Numbered from the stretch's first letter, positions 8,234 to 17,535 are shown. The stretch: DNA of 64,000 bases from Chitinophagales bacterium (GCA_020636535.1 JACJXT010000012.1:186001-250000), one strand, 5' to 3'. Notes: generated by a model not told the origin, from the letters alone. Translations and numbers: made by a program.

Positions 8234-10765
8234 CTATGCTGAATTTCTACTAGCGTTGATGTTTCCAAATAAAGAACGCATTACCATTTTTTCGTAAGCT
8301 GATTTGTGTTTGCTGTTGGCATGAATTTTTTGCAACGCATATTGTTGAATGGTAATTAATGGCAATACAATTTTTTCTCTTTCAGCAATTGATGCTTTGC
8401 TAATTGGTTCTTCTTGCATTAGTGATTCATAGCCACTAATTAGCAATACCATTTTCTTGCTTAATTCATATTCTTTATATAAGATTTTCCAGAATGTACT
8501 AAACTCTTTATCTGATTTCATATATGCCGTTAACTCAAAATTTGATTTAGACAAAGACATCATACTATTTAATATAAGTGTTTTAAAGAATGGAAATTGA
8601 TGAAACAACTTTTGTAATTCTTCTAACTTTCCTTGTTTTTGAAAGGTATCGATAGCAGTGCCAATACCAAAATAACCTGGTACATTTTGTTTTAATAAAC
8701 TCCAAGCACTTACAAAAGCAATGGCTCTTAAATCTGAAAAGACTAATTTTTTAGCTTGTCCTCTTTTTCCTGGACGACTTCCTATATTAGTTAAATTATA
8801 ATATTTCAAAGCACTCATTTTTTCTAAATAAGGCAAAAATTTTGGATGTTTTTTTAACGCAGCATATTTGTCATAACTCAACAAAGCCAATTCGTTCATT
8901 AATTGTTTTTGTTGTTTTGTTGGACTTGCATCTTTATACAATTCATTGTGCAAACCTGCTGTAATGAGCTGTTCGCAATTGTATTTAAATTGTGCTTCAT
9001 GACCATACATACTAGAAATAGTTTGTCCTTGAATGGTTAATTGAATGGCTTCATTGGCAATATCATTTCCTTGTGCAGCATAAAAGCGATGCGTTTTTCC
9101 GCCACCTCTTGCTGGTGGACCACCTCTTCCATCGAAGAAAATAATTTTTATATTGTGCTTTCTTGCTATGGTTGTCAGTTTTTCTTTGGTTTTATAAATA
9201 TCCCAATTGGCTCTAAGATAACCTGCATCTTTTGTACCGTCAGAAAATCCAAGCATTATAGTTTGAGTATTATTTCTTTTTTCTAAGTGTTTTTTATATA
9301 TTTTATCTTTAAACAATAATTCGAGAATTGAAGCCGCATTGGTCATGCCTTCAATTGTTTCAAACAATGGTACTATGTCAAAATTAATTTCGTCGGTAGT
9401 ATAATTGCACCATATAAAGAAAGCATAGACTTGTAATACATCAAACACAGAAGTTGCATTACTAATAATGTATCGATTACAAGCTTGTTCTCCATTCATC
9501 AGTTGAATGTATTTTAGTTGCTTGATGTTTACAACTACATCTTTAATTACTTCATCTTCAAACAAGTTTTCATCTAGTAATAATTTATTATCAAATAGTA
9601 TTTTATATTTTTCTTTATCATTTATTTTTATGTAGCTTGATTTAGATAAATTATATTTTTCTACAATTAAATTCATCAATTGATTATGAATACTACTGTC
9701 TTGTCTAATGTCTAGTGTTGCAAAATGCGTTTTAAAAATATGTACTGCTGTAATTAAGTCTTGTAAATCATCAATGAATAAACCATTGTGCAACTCAATT
9801 AATACTCTTTTTGCTTCTTGTAATGGTTGAAGAATTTCAGAAAAAGTTAATAAGTAGTCATTCGAAAACATACTTTTATACAACTGATTACTTAGGTTCA
9901 ATAAAATATCATCTACTAAATAAAAAGTTAGTTTTTCTCTTAAACCTTTTAACTGCTGATAGTAACACTTCATTAAAGTTTTTCTAAGTTCTTCGGCTAC
10001 TTCGGCTGTTACTTGTGCTGTTACAAAAGGATTTCCATCTCTGTCGCCACCTGGCCAAAAACCAATTTGCAATAAATTATAATTTATTTTTTGATGATTA
10101 TTTTTATTTATATTTTTAAATAAGTGTACTGTTCCGTCGTAGTACACTTTTTCTAGATAATAAATTATACTTTTGGCTTCATCTAATGGTGTTGGTTTCT
10201 TTTTATTAAAGAAAGATGTTTTGCCTAGTTGCTTTAGCAAATCGTCTATTGTAGTAAATTGATTATTGGTTACTGCATCTCTTAGTTTTTGAATAATATG
10301 TAATACATACGGTGGATAAAACTGTGTTGGATGTGCTGTTAACACCAAACGAACACTAAAGTTAGCCAACTTATCAAATAGTGCTTTTGTTTTATGCTGA
10401 GTATGACTGTAGTTTAAATCGTCTTGAAATGTAGTATTATTGAACAACTGTACCAATTCTTTAAAGTGTGCATCTTCGATACTGTCAAACAAAACAACTT
10501 GTCGTTCTATATATTGAATAATTTTAAATAAAAAATTAATTTGTTCTTCTTCGGTATTCATATTGGTATATCGAGTAAAGAAATCTTCTACAATTTGTAA
10601 TGGTGTTAAGTGATTAGTAAATCCTTGTTGACTGTTGTTATACAAAATTGGAAGTAACATTCCTATGTTTTGCATTTTTTCGTAAGGTAAATTAGTAAAT
10701 AAATTATTATAAATAGTATACTGATTAACTACTAAATTATCGAATATCTGCTTTTTATTTATCAT
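8234..10765 (-). CDS. ppc: Phosphoenolpyruvate carboxylase
   Basis: An 843-residue protein with the PEPC signatures: LTAHPTQF (around 142-149, containing the catalytic His), GGDRDGNPFVT, the PEP-binding loop FFDGRGGPPARGGGKTHR near 545-562, and GSRPGKRG. The enzyme makes oxaloacetate from phosphoenolpyruvate and bicarbonate in the cytoplasm, replenishing the citric acid cycle; citrate synthase is encoded about 30 kb away in this window. It is somewhat shorter than the about 880-residue enterobacterial enzyme, and its C terminus ends in NINASRNSA, close to the family ending RNTG. The gene is transcribed alone. Confidence 0.95.
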   Translation of the reverse strand: MINKKQIFDNLVVNQYTIYNNLFTNLPYEKMQNIGMLLPILYNNSQQGFTNHLTPLQIVEDFFTRYTNMNTEEEQINFLFKIIQYIERQVVLFDSIEDAHFKELVQLFNNTTFQDDLNYSHTQHKTKALFDKLANFSVRLVLTAHPTQFYPPYVLHIIQKLRDAVTNNQFTTIDDLLKQLGKTSFFNKKKPTPLDEAKSIIYYLEKVYYDGTVHLFKNINKNNHQKINYNLLQIGFWPGGDRDGNPFVTAQVTAEVAEELRKTLMKCYYQQLKGLREKLTFYLVDDILLNLSNQLYKSMFSNDYLLTFSEILQPLQEAKRVLIELHNGLFIDDLQDLITAVHIFKTHFATLDIRQDSSIHNQLMNLIVEKYNLSKSSYIKINDKEKYKILFDNKLLLDENLFEDEVIKDVVVNIKQLKYIQLMNGEQACNRYIISNATSVFDVLQVYAFFIWCNYTTDEINFDIVPLFETIEGMTNAASILELLFKDKIYKKHLEKRNNTQTIMLGFSDGTKDAGYLRANWDIYKTKEKLTTIARKHNIKIIFFDGRGGPPARGGGKTHRFYAAQGNDIANEAIQLTIQGQTISSMYGHEAQFKYNCEQLITAGLHNELYKDASPTKQQKQLMNELALLSYDKYAALKKHPKFLPYLEKMSALKYYNLTNIGSRPGKRGQAKKLVFSDLRAIAFVSAWSLLKQNVPGYFGIGTAIDTFQKQGKLEELQKLFHQFPFFKTLILNSMMSLSKSNFELTAYMKSDKEFSTFWKILYKEYELSKKMVLLISGYESLMQEEPISKASIAEREKIVLPLITIQQYALQKIHANSKHKSAYEKMVMRSLFGNINASRNSA

Positions 10766-10811
10766 ACCTTGATGTGTGTTTATAACAAAATAAGCATTAT
10801 AACTTTATTTG

Positions 10812-10960
10812 CACCTACTTTTGTCTAGATACAAAAGTAGCAAAAAATCAAGACTGCAATATCTACCTGTCGGTAGACAGGAATTCTTTACACTCGAACC
10901 TCCTAAAAAAGCTACAAATCTTAAAACTCGCTACGCTCAAACAGTAATCTTTGTTTAACG
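10812..10960. repeat. Composite intergenic repeat upstream of ppc
   Basis: The stretch contains an inverted repeat CTACTTTTGT-ctagat-ACAAAAGTAG, then GCAAAAAATCAAGACTGC, a perfect small hairpin CCTGTC-ggta-GACAGG at 10866-10881, and then AAAAAAGCTACAAATCTT followed by AAACTCGCTACGCTCAAAC. The first part recurs at 61573 and more weakly near 125-172. The AAAAAAGCTACAAATCTT part recurs near 39850. No open reading frame is visible in this 267-base gap. Confidence 0.6.
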
Positions 10961-11032
10961 CTTTTTTATTTGTTCTCACTAAATTTATTGTAGGTCATTT
11001 AGTTTATTAATTAAATATGCTAAATATTAATA

Positions 11033-12124
11033 TTATTTATTTTGTATAGTATAGGTTTTTATGTTTTTTGATAAGTCAGAATGTGCTTTTTTATTCATGC
11101 CTTTCCAAAAAATATAATCGGTTCTGTTTTTATGTACAATTTCTCCTTTTTTAAATTGTATTAATTGAATAGTGCCTTGTAGTAAAGCCCAACCTTTTTG
11201 TTTAGAAGAAAATTTGGCTTGTGTAGATGCTTTGTTCATTTCATTTTCATATTGTTGTAAATACGACCTATGGTTGAACTGCATTAATCCAGAGTTTTTA
11301 TTATAATTACATGCTTCTATTGCGTTAGCATAACTCAGTAACCAATGTTCTGAGTTTAAAACAACACATATACTTTTAAATGTTAAAATACCTTGACTAT
11401 ATTTATAATCTCCTTTAATTTCTTTATGCAATACATATTTTGGTGTTGTTTCTTTTTTAGACCAAGCTATCGTTTGATTATAATCTTCGCTAGTAGTATG
11501 CATTTGATATTGGTCTGCACCTAAAATTAAATAATATAAATTTATAGTATATTCAAATTTTTTATAAAACCTATTACATTCAAAAGATTTACAATCTACT
11601 ACTAAGTCGATATCTACTTTTACTTGCATGGTATCTTTGTATTTGCTTGGCATTACATCAGAAAAATTTATTTTAATCATTTGTAATTTATCTGCTCCAG
11701 ATTCTGAAATCAAATCAAAACCATTAAACACCACTGCTGTTTCACTCCATTTATTAATGATATTTTTTGGCAACAAAATAACTCTGCTAACACTACACAA
11801 TTCTCCTTGTTTGCCATTTAATGAAATAGACAATTTTCCAGAAAAACAATTAATATTAGTATTAGTTATTTCTGCAAAGTTGGTCTTAAATGTTGCTGTG
11901 TCTTTTCCAACTCCAGATGCAGAAGCATGAACCGATGAATAAATATGCTTATCATTGCTAGAACTAGAACTACTTTGTGCAATATAGTCACCTAAACGAT
12001 TTAAACGATGATTGTATTTCCAAGTGTGTTCAAACCCTTGCCATATTACAAAATTATTTTGTGCATATATATTTGTACAAAAAATAATAGTAAAAATTAA
12101 GCTAATTCTTTTAATGGTATCCAT
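11033..12124 (-). CDS. Secreted protein of unknown function (363 aa)
   Basis: I do not recognise a family. There is a clear N-terminal signal peptide (MDTIKRISLIFTIIFCTNIYAQ, cut after about residue 21). A serine run (QSSSSSSND) follows near residue 51, and the rest is rich in beta-strand sequence with about seven scattered cysteines and conserved-looking aromatic pieces such as NFVIWQGFEHTWKYNHRLNR. It begins 28 bases inside the 3' end of the upstream alkyltransferase-like gene, so the two are probably cotranscribed. It is likely periplasmic or surface-exposed. No membrane anchor, lipobox or C-terminal sorting domain is apparent. Confidence 0.7.
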   Translation of the reverse strand: MDTIKRISLIFTIIFCTNIYAQNNFVIWQGFEHTWKYNHRLNRLGDYIAQSSSSSSNDKHIYSSVHASASGVGKDTATFKTNFAEITNTNINCFSGKLSISLNGKQGELCSVSRVILLPKNIINKWSETAVVFNGFDLISESGADKLQMIKINFSDVMPSKYKDTMQVKVDIDLVVDCKSFECNRFYKKFEYTINLYYLILGADQYQMHTTSEDYNQTIAWSKKETTPKYVLHKEIKGDYKYSQGILTFKSICVVLNSEHWLLSYANAIEACNYNKNSGLMQFNHRSYLQQYENEMNKASTQAKFSSKQKGWALLQGTIQLIQFKKGEIVHKNRTDYIFWKGMNKKAHSDLSKNIKTYTIQNK

Positions 12125-12423
12125 TTTATTTGTTCAAAATTTTGTATTTGATTGTCTTTAATAATAACACCTTCGCTTTCTAAAAGTTCTTGCATGAGCG
12201 TTGGCATTTCAAAATGATTTTTTCCTGTAAGCAGTCCATTTCTATTGACTACTCTATGTGCTGGAACTTTAGGTGCAATGGTGTGAGCTTTATTCATAGC
12301 GTAGCCAACTTGCCGTGCAGCTGATTTAGTGCTTAAATATGCAGCAATATCTCCATAGGTACAAACGCTACCTTTTGGTATTTTTCTAACAACATCGTAA
12401 ACACTTAAATAAAAATCGTTCAT
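12097..12423 (-). CDS. Alkyltransferase-like protein (ATL), MGMT DNA-binding domain with Ala in place of the active Cys
   Basis: At 108 residues this corresponds only to the DNA-binding domain of O6-alkylguanine-DNA alkyltransferases. The helix-turn-helix (GSVCTYGDIAAYL, then SAARQVGYAMNKA with the Arg finger) is intact. The active-site motif PCHRV is replaced by PAHRVVNRNG, with Ala55 where the alkyl-accepting Cys would be. Such ATL proteins bind O6-alkylguanine lesions and hand them to nucleotide excision repair rather than repairing them directly. Most described ATLs have Trp at this position and some have Ala. The gene overlaps the following secreted-protein gene and lies 107 bases downstream of lspA on the same strand. 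Confidence 0.85.
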   Translation of the reverse strand: MNDFYLSVYDVVRKIPKGSVCTYGDIAAYLSTKSAARQVGYAMNKAHTIAPKVPAHRVVNRNGLLTGKNHFEMPTLMQELLESEGVIIKDNQIQNFEQIKWIPLKELA

Positions 12424-12530
12424 TAAATAACAGCTACGATTGCTAATTTAAAATATTTTTAAAGATTGTTAGCTTAAAAAATGTCAAAAAAGAAAAAATA
12501 TAAAATTAGATATTTTATTTAAGTATAATA

Positions 12531-13142
12531 TTAATTTTCATCAAATAGTTTCTTCTGAAAAAGGAATAGTGCAAAAACGCCTACGGTGATGCAAGCATCT
12601 GCTACATTAAATATATAAGCAAAGAACTCAAAATAAGTTCCGCCTTTAAATGGAATCCAGTTGGGTAATATTCCTTTGTACAAGGAAAATGAAAACATAT
12701 CTACTACTTTTCCGTGTAGCAGTTTTCCGTATCCTCCACCTTCTGGAAAAAGTGTGGCTACTTGAGTAAACGAACTCTCGCTAAAAATTGCACCATAAAA
12801 AATACTATCTACTATATTGCCTATTGCTCCTGACAAAATCAGTGCTAAGCAAAAGATTAGTGCTTTCTTTGATGCTGATTTTTTAATTTGTAAATGCAAG
12901 TAATAGCTAATACCAATAACGGCAACTATTCTAAAAAGTGTTAGCAAGAGTTTAAACCAATCGCTACCTAAAGTTAAACCAAAAGCCATGCCTTCATTTT
13001 CTACAAAATGAATTTTTGCCCAATTGCCAATATAAGCAAACTCTTGGTCTAGCGTCATATTAAGTTTAACCAAGAATTTAACTATCTGATCAATCAACAA
13101 AGAAATAAAAACAGTAAGTATAGCGATTGTTCTCTTACTCAT
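12531..13142 (-). CDS. lspA: Lipoprotein signal peptidase (signal peptidase II)
   Basis: A 203-residue inner-membrane aspartyl protease with four hydrophobic helices. The likely catalytic aspartates are Asp148 in GKVVDMFSF and Asp182 in FNVADACITVG, and the G-N-I-V-D element that precedes them is present around 108-112. It removes signal peptides from diacylglyceryl-modified prolipoproteins, of which this window encodes several. It is longer than the about 165-residue proteobacterial enzyme because of an insertion (around LFPEGGGYGK) that is usual in Bacteroidota. It lies downstream of the DksA-like gene and ileS on the same strand, an arrangement seen widely in bacteria. Confidence 0.95.
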   Translation of the reverse strand: MSKRTIAILTVFISLLIDQIVKFLVKLNMTLDQEFAYIGNWAKIHFVENEGMAFGLTLGSDWFKLLLTLFRIVAVIGISYYLHLQIKKSASKKALIFCLALILSGAIGNIVDSIFYGAIFSESSFTQVATLFPEGGGYGKLLHGKVVDMFSFSLYKGILPNWIPFKGGTYFEFFAYIFNVADACITVGVFALFLFQKKLFDEN

Positions 13143-13180
13143 GAAAAAAATTTGAGTGCAAATATAAACAATTAACTAAG

Positions 13181-14124
13181 CTATTTTTGATTTTTCTTTG
13201 CTTCGATACTCAGCGTAGCATGTGGCACCGCTTTTAGTCGAGCTTTACTAATTAATTTGCCAGTTTCTCTACAAATACCATAAGTTTTGTTTTCTATACG
13301 AGCGAGTGCATTTTCTAAATGTACCAATAACTTTTGCTGTCTAGCTACAATTTGATTCATGGCTTCTCGTTGAGCAGTTAATGAACCATCGTCTAAGCTA
13401 GCAAACTTAGTTTCGCTTTCGTTAGAATTTTTAATTTGGTCTTGGTAAAAAGCAATTTCTTCTTGTGCGTACTTAACTTTCTTTAAAATCAATTCTTTAA
13501 ACTCTGCTAAATCTTTATCGCTATATCTTTTTAAAGACGACTCATCTTTAGAGAGTGGTTTCAGCTCTTTATGGTGATATTGTTCGCTTCCTCTGCTTTT
13601 TACAGAAACTTTTTTCTTAGTAACAACTCTTTCTAAACTAGTTGGTGTTACTTTTTTTTTTTAGCTACTGCTTTTTTTGCCACTGGTTTTTTAGCTACCG
13701 CTTTTTTTGCTGGAGCTGCTTTCTTAGCCGCTGGCTTTTTAGCTACTGCTTTTTTTGCTGGAGCTGCTTTCTTAGCCGCTGGCTTTTTAGCTACTGCTTT
13801 TTTTGCAGGTGCTACTTTCTTAGCCGCAGATTTTTTAGCTACTGCTTTTTTTGCTGGAGCTGCTTTCTTAGCCGCTGGCTTTTTAGCCACTGCTTTTTTC
13901 GCAGGTGCTGCTTTCTTTGCTGCTGGCTTTTTAGCCACTGCTTTTTTTGCAGGTGCTGCTTTCTTTGCTGCTGGCTTTTTAGCTACTGCTTTCTTAGCAG
14001 GTGCTGCTTTTTTTGCTACCGCTTTTTTAGCTGGAGCTGCTTTCTTTGCCGCAGTTTTTTTTGCAGCTGCTTTTTTTGCAGGAGCTGTTTTTTTTGCAGC
14101 TGGCTTTTTGGTTACTTTTGCCAT
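13181..14124 (-). CDS. Lys/Ala-repeat protein fused to a TraR/DksA-like domain, interrupted by a -1 frameshift at an A11 run
   Basis: Two abutting frames look like one gene. The first (14124 down to a TAA at 13648-13650) encodes about 158 residues of near-perfect PAAKKAAPAKKAVAKK repeats, histone-H1-like and strongly basic. The second is open from the A11 run (coding strand, 13652-13662) to 13181 and encodes a DksA-like domain: a helical pair (RYSDKDLAEFKELILKK and a later coiled coil), then ENKTYGICRETGKLI, where only one of the four zinc-finger Cys remains, and ending LKAVPHATLSIEAK. This domain has no ATG or GTG until about its middle, so it needs the first frame. I know of full-length Bacteroidota proteins with just this AK-rich plus DksA-like layout. 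The join needs one extra A or a -1 slip on A-AAA-AAG. I start at ATG 14124, two bases after the ileS stop. A homopolymer sequencing error is the simplest explanation. Confidence 0.75.
13664..14100 (-). repeat. 48-bp tandem repeats encoding PAAKKAAPAKKAVAKK units
   Basis: The DNA repeats with a clear 48-base period, encoding 16-residue Lys/Ala/Pro units, about eight to nine copies, some shortened. Adjacent copies around 13690-13800 are nearly identical at the DNA level while those near 14000-14100 are more diverged, indicating recent expansion at the 3' side of the array. Copy number is likely to differ between strains and to be difficult to assemble. Confidence 0.85.
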
Positions 14125-14126
14125 AA

Positions 14127-17100
14127 TCAACTTTTTAAAATTGTCATTAATAAATTCTGTCCATTTATATCAAACGCTTTTGCATTCGATAAATTATCAT
14201 GAAACAAAATTTGTTCACATAAAGTTTCGGTGCAAATATATGAATTGAAATCATGCACAACACTATTGAGAACCAATTGGTTTTGCACATTTATTATTAT
14301 TTTGTCAATAACTTCTAATTGCATCTCTTTTCTTTCGTTTTGTACCTTGTTAATTATTTCTCTTGCATAACCTTCTGCAAGTAGTTCATCAGATAGATGA
14401 ATGTCTAAAGCAACAGTAATTCCGTTGTCTGTAGCTACTAACCAACCTTCAATATCATCAGAAATTATTTCTACTTCTTCTCTAGTTATTACAAAGCTTT
14501 CTCCATCAATAATTAAGCCAAATGTACCTTGTTGTTCTAATTGAGTAATTTCATCGTTGGTCATTGCTTGTATTAATAAGTTCGCTTCTTTCATTTTGCT
14601 ACCTAATTTTTTTCCTAGCAATTTAAAGTTTGGTTTTACTTTTTTAGATATAATTCCAGATGCATCTTCTATTAGTTCAATTTCTTTTACATTTATTTCT
14701 GATAAGATTAATGATTTTACTTTTTCTATTTGTGCTGCAAAGTTTTTATCTAATACAGGAATTAATATTTTTTGTAGTGGTTGTCTTACTTTTATTTTTG
14801 ATTTTTTTCTGAGTGATAGTGCTAATGAACATATTGATTTTGCATAGTCCATTCTTTGTTCTAAGCTTTCATCAATAAAATTATCATTTGATTTTACTAA
14901 ATGTGTAAGATGAATAGATTCTTCTGTATATGATGAATTATCATCTGTTAGATTTTTATACAACCACTCTGCAAAATATGGTGCAATTGCACTCATTAAC
15001 TGACTGACTTGTAGTAGGCATTCAAATAAAGTTTCGAAGGCAGCTTTTTTATCTTGAGTAGATTCGCTATCCCAAAATCTTCTTCTACTTAATCTAACAA
15101 ACCAATTGGATAAATCATCAATAACAAAATCGTCAATTGCTCTTGCAGCTCTTGTTGGTTCGTATTGTTCAAATGCATCTGTAACTGTTGCCATTAAATT
15201 ATTCAATCTTGATAAAATCCATTTATCAATTTCTGCTCTATTTTCAAAAGGAACTGTTTGTTTTTTATTGTATTCAAATCCATCTACATTAGCATAAATA
15301 GCAAAAAAGTTGTACGAGTTATATAGCGTACCAAATAACTTTCTTTGCGTTTCTACAATACCTTCTATATTAAATTTAAGATTATCCCAAGGTTGTCCGT
15401 TGCCAATCATATACCAACGCAAAGCATCTGCACCATATTTTTCAATAGTTTCAAATGGATCAACAGCATTGCCTAATCGCTTAGACATTTTATTGCCTTC
15501 TTTATCTAATACCAATCCGTTAGATACTACATTTTTATAAGCAACAGAATCAAATAACATTACTGCTATTGCGTGTAATGTATAAAACCAACCACGAGTT
15601 TGATCAACGCCTTCTGCAATAAAATCTGCTGGAAAATTTCTTTCAAACGCTTCTTTATTTTCAAAAGGAAAATGCCATTGTGCATAAGGCATTGCACCAC
15701 TATCAAACCAAACATCAATTAAGTCTTGTTCTCTGTACATTGGTTTGCCATCATCGCTTACCAAAATAATATCATCTACATAAGGTTTGTGTAAATCAAT
15801 GTCTTTGTCTTTAAATGGACTTTCAATCATGATTCCTGCATCAATACTTTTTTGAATTTCTTGTTGCAACTCTTCTATGCTTCCAATACATTTTTCTTGC
15901 ACTTTCTCTGTTGGATTTTTTTCATCGAAAAGCGTTCTCCAAATTGGCAAAGGTGTTCCCCAAAATCTTGTACGCGATAAATTCCAATCGACTAAATTTT
16001 CTAACCACTGACCAAATCTTCCTGTTCCTGTACTTTCTGGTTTCCAATTAATTGTTTTATTATGTTCGATTAATTTATCTTTTACTGCTGTAACCTTTAT
16101 AAACCAAGAATCTAATGGATAATATATAATTGGTTTATCTGTTCGCCAACAATGCGGATAGTTGTGTTCGTATTTCTCTACTTTAAATGCTTTGTTTTCT
16201 TTTTTTAGTTTTACTACAATATCAACATTAACATCAACATAATTTGGATCATCAGTATAGTCTTTTACATATCTGCCAGCAAAGTCTGTAACTTCATCAA
16301 CAAACTTACCTTGTCTATCTACTAAAGTCAAACTGCCAATTCCGTTTTCATCTGCAACTTTCATATCGTCTGCACCAAAACTTGGAGCAATGTGAACAAT
16401 ACCTGTACCGTCTTCTGTAGTAACAAAATCGCCACTAATTACTTTAAACGCATCGCCATTTTCTGGTTGCACATAATTGAGTAGTTGATGATAACGAATG
16501 TTTAGTAAATCGCTTCCTTTAAATTCATTAACAATGTAGTAAGGAATATTTTTTCCATCATTTTGATAAGTAGAAAAATCTTTGGTTTCGTTTTCTGCAT
16601 TAAAATATTTAGCTACTAAATTTTTAGCCAATACCACAGAAATTTTTTCGTTGGTATATTGATTTATTGTATTGATTTGAACATAATCAATATTTTTTCC
16701 TACAGCTAATGCAGTATTAGAAGGCAATGTCCAAGGAGTAGTTGTCCATGCTAAGAAAACCAAAACACCATCAGCTGCATCAAATAGTTTTTTTGCTGTT
16801 AGATTATCTTGTTCTTTAATATAAAATTGTGCAATACAAGACACATCTTTTACATCTTGATAAGCTCCTGGCATATTTAATTCAGCAGAACTTAAACCAG
16901 TTCCTGCTGCTGGAGAAAATGGTTGAATTTTTAATCCTTTATATAAAAACTCTTTTTTATATAATTCTTTTAATAAATACCATACGCTCTCTATATATTT
17001 ATTTTCATAAGTAATATATGGATCATCTAAATCAACCCAATAAGCCATTCTTTTGGTTAAATCATCCCACTTATCTTTAAAACGCATTACCTCTTTTCTA

Positions 17101-17459
17101 CACTCCTTATTATAATCTTCAACGGTAATTTTTGTGCCAATATCTTTTTTAGTAATGCCTAAAGATTTTTCAACTTGTAGTTCTATTGGCAAACCATGTG
17201 TATCCCAACCTGCTTTTCTTTGTACTTGAAACCCTTGTATTGTTTTGAATCTGCAAAAAATATCTTTAATAGTTCTTGCCAATACATGGTGAATACCTGG
17301 CATTCCGTTGGCACTTGGTGGTCCTTCGTAAAAAACAAAAGCTGGACTATCTGCTCTTGTACTTACACTTTTTTTAAATATATCTTCGTCATTCCAGAAG
17401 TTGGCAATTTGTTTTTCAATTTCGCTAGCGTTATACTGTTTAAATTCTTTGTACTTCAT
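14127..17459 (-). CDS. ileS: Isoleucyl-tRNA synthetase
   Basis: A class I synthetase of about 1110 residues that charges tRNA-Ile. The ATP-binding HIGH-type motif appears as NGMPGIHHVLART near residue 50, and the KMSKR loop as KEGNKMSKRLGN. Between them lie the CP1 editing domain (AWTTTPWTLPSNTALAVG, then GTGIVHIAPSFGADD). The C-terminal tRNA-binding region is present, and the long form without a terminal Cys4 zinc finger fits the eukaryote-like type found in Bacteroidota. I place the start at the ATG at 17459 (MKYKEFKQYN). A longer frame from 17489 would use a TTG that is itself part of a TATCTTTG promoter box, so those ten residues are unlikely to be translated. It heads the cluster ileS, AK/DksA-like, lspA. 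Confidence 0.95.
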   Translation of the reverse strand: MKYKEFKQYNASEIEKQIANFWNDEDIFKKSVSTRADSPAFVFYEGPPSANGMPGIHHVLARTIKDIFCRFKTIQGFQVQRKAGWDTHGLPIELQVEKSLGITKKDIGTKITVEDYNKECRKEVMRFKDKWDDLTKRMAYWVDLDDPYITYENKYIESVWYLLKELYKKEFLYKGLKIQPFSPAAGTGLSSAELNMPGAYQDVKDVSCIAQFYIKEQDNLTAKKLFDAADGVLVFLAWTTTPWTLPSNTALAVGKNIDYVQINTINQYTNEKISVVLAKNLVAKYFNAENETKDFSTYQNDGKNIPYYIVNEFKGSDLLNIRYHQLLNYVQPENGDAFKVISGDFVTTEDGTGIVHIAPSFGADDMKVADENGIGSLTLVDRQGKFVDEVTDFAGRYVKDYTDDPNYVDVNVDIVVKLKKENKAFKVEKYEHNYPHCWRTDKPIIYYPLDSWFIKVTAVKDKLIEHNKTINWKPESTGTGRFGQWLENLVDWNLSRTRFWGTPLPIWRTLFDEKNPTEKVQEKCIGSIEELQQEIQKSIDAGIMIESPFKDKDIDLHKPYVDDIILVSDDGKPMYREQDLIDVWFDSGAMPYAQWHFPFENKEAFERNFPADFIAEGVDQTRGWFYTLHAIAVMLFDSVAYKNVVSNGLVLDKEGNKMSKRLGNAVDPFETIEKYGADALRWYMIGNGQPWDNLKFNIEGIVETQRKLFGTLYNSYNFFAIYANVDGFEYNKKQTVPFENRAEIDKWILSRLNNLMATVTDAFEQYEPTRAARAIDDFVIDDLSNWFVRLSRRRFWDSESTQDKKAAFETLFECLLQVSQLMSAIAPYFAEWLYKNLTDDNSSYTEESIHLTHLVKSNDNFIDESLEQRMDYAKSICSLALSLRKKSKIKVRQPLQKILIPVLDKNFAAQIEKVKSLILSEINVKEIELIEDASGIISKKVKPNFKLLGKKLGSKMKEANLLIQAMTNDEITQLEQQGTFGLIIDGESFVITREEVEIISDDIEGWLVATDNGITVALDIHLSDELLAEGYAREIINKVQNERKEMQLEVIDKIIINVQNQLVLNSVVHDFNSYICTETLCEQILFHDNLSNAKAFDINGQNLLMTILKS

Positions 17460-17486
17460 TCGTATTTGTCTTAAATCTTTGGTGTG

Positions 17487-17494
17487 CAAAGATA
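17487..17494 (-). promoter_or_regulatory. -7 promoter box of ileS (TATCTTTG)
   Basis: The reverse strand reads TATCTTTG, an exact match to the Bacteroidota -7 consensus, 27 bases before the ileS ATG at 17459. Its final TTG coincides with the upstream alternative start codon, which argues against that start. No clear -33 TTG at the usual distance. Confidence 0.6.
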
Positions 17495-17535
17495 CACATA
17501 ATCAAGTATATAAATAAGTGTTTGTAATTTGAGTT

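Noticed and set aside
8076..8297. Forward frame of 73 codons
   Set aside because: It begins in the hairpin downstream of ppc and overlaps the 3' end of ppc; it has no family signal.
13642..14202. Forward frame of 186 codons rich in Cys, Phe and Ser
   Set aside because: It is the complement of the Lys/Ala tandem repeat, whose reverse strand must be rich in these codons. The AK reading matches a known protein type.
17459..17489. Longer N terminus of ileS (MHTKDLRQIR)
   Set aside because: The start codon would be the TTG of a TATCTTTG promoter box and the added residues are not part of the synthetase family.
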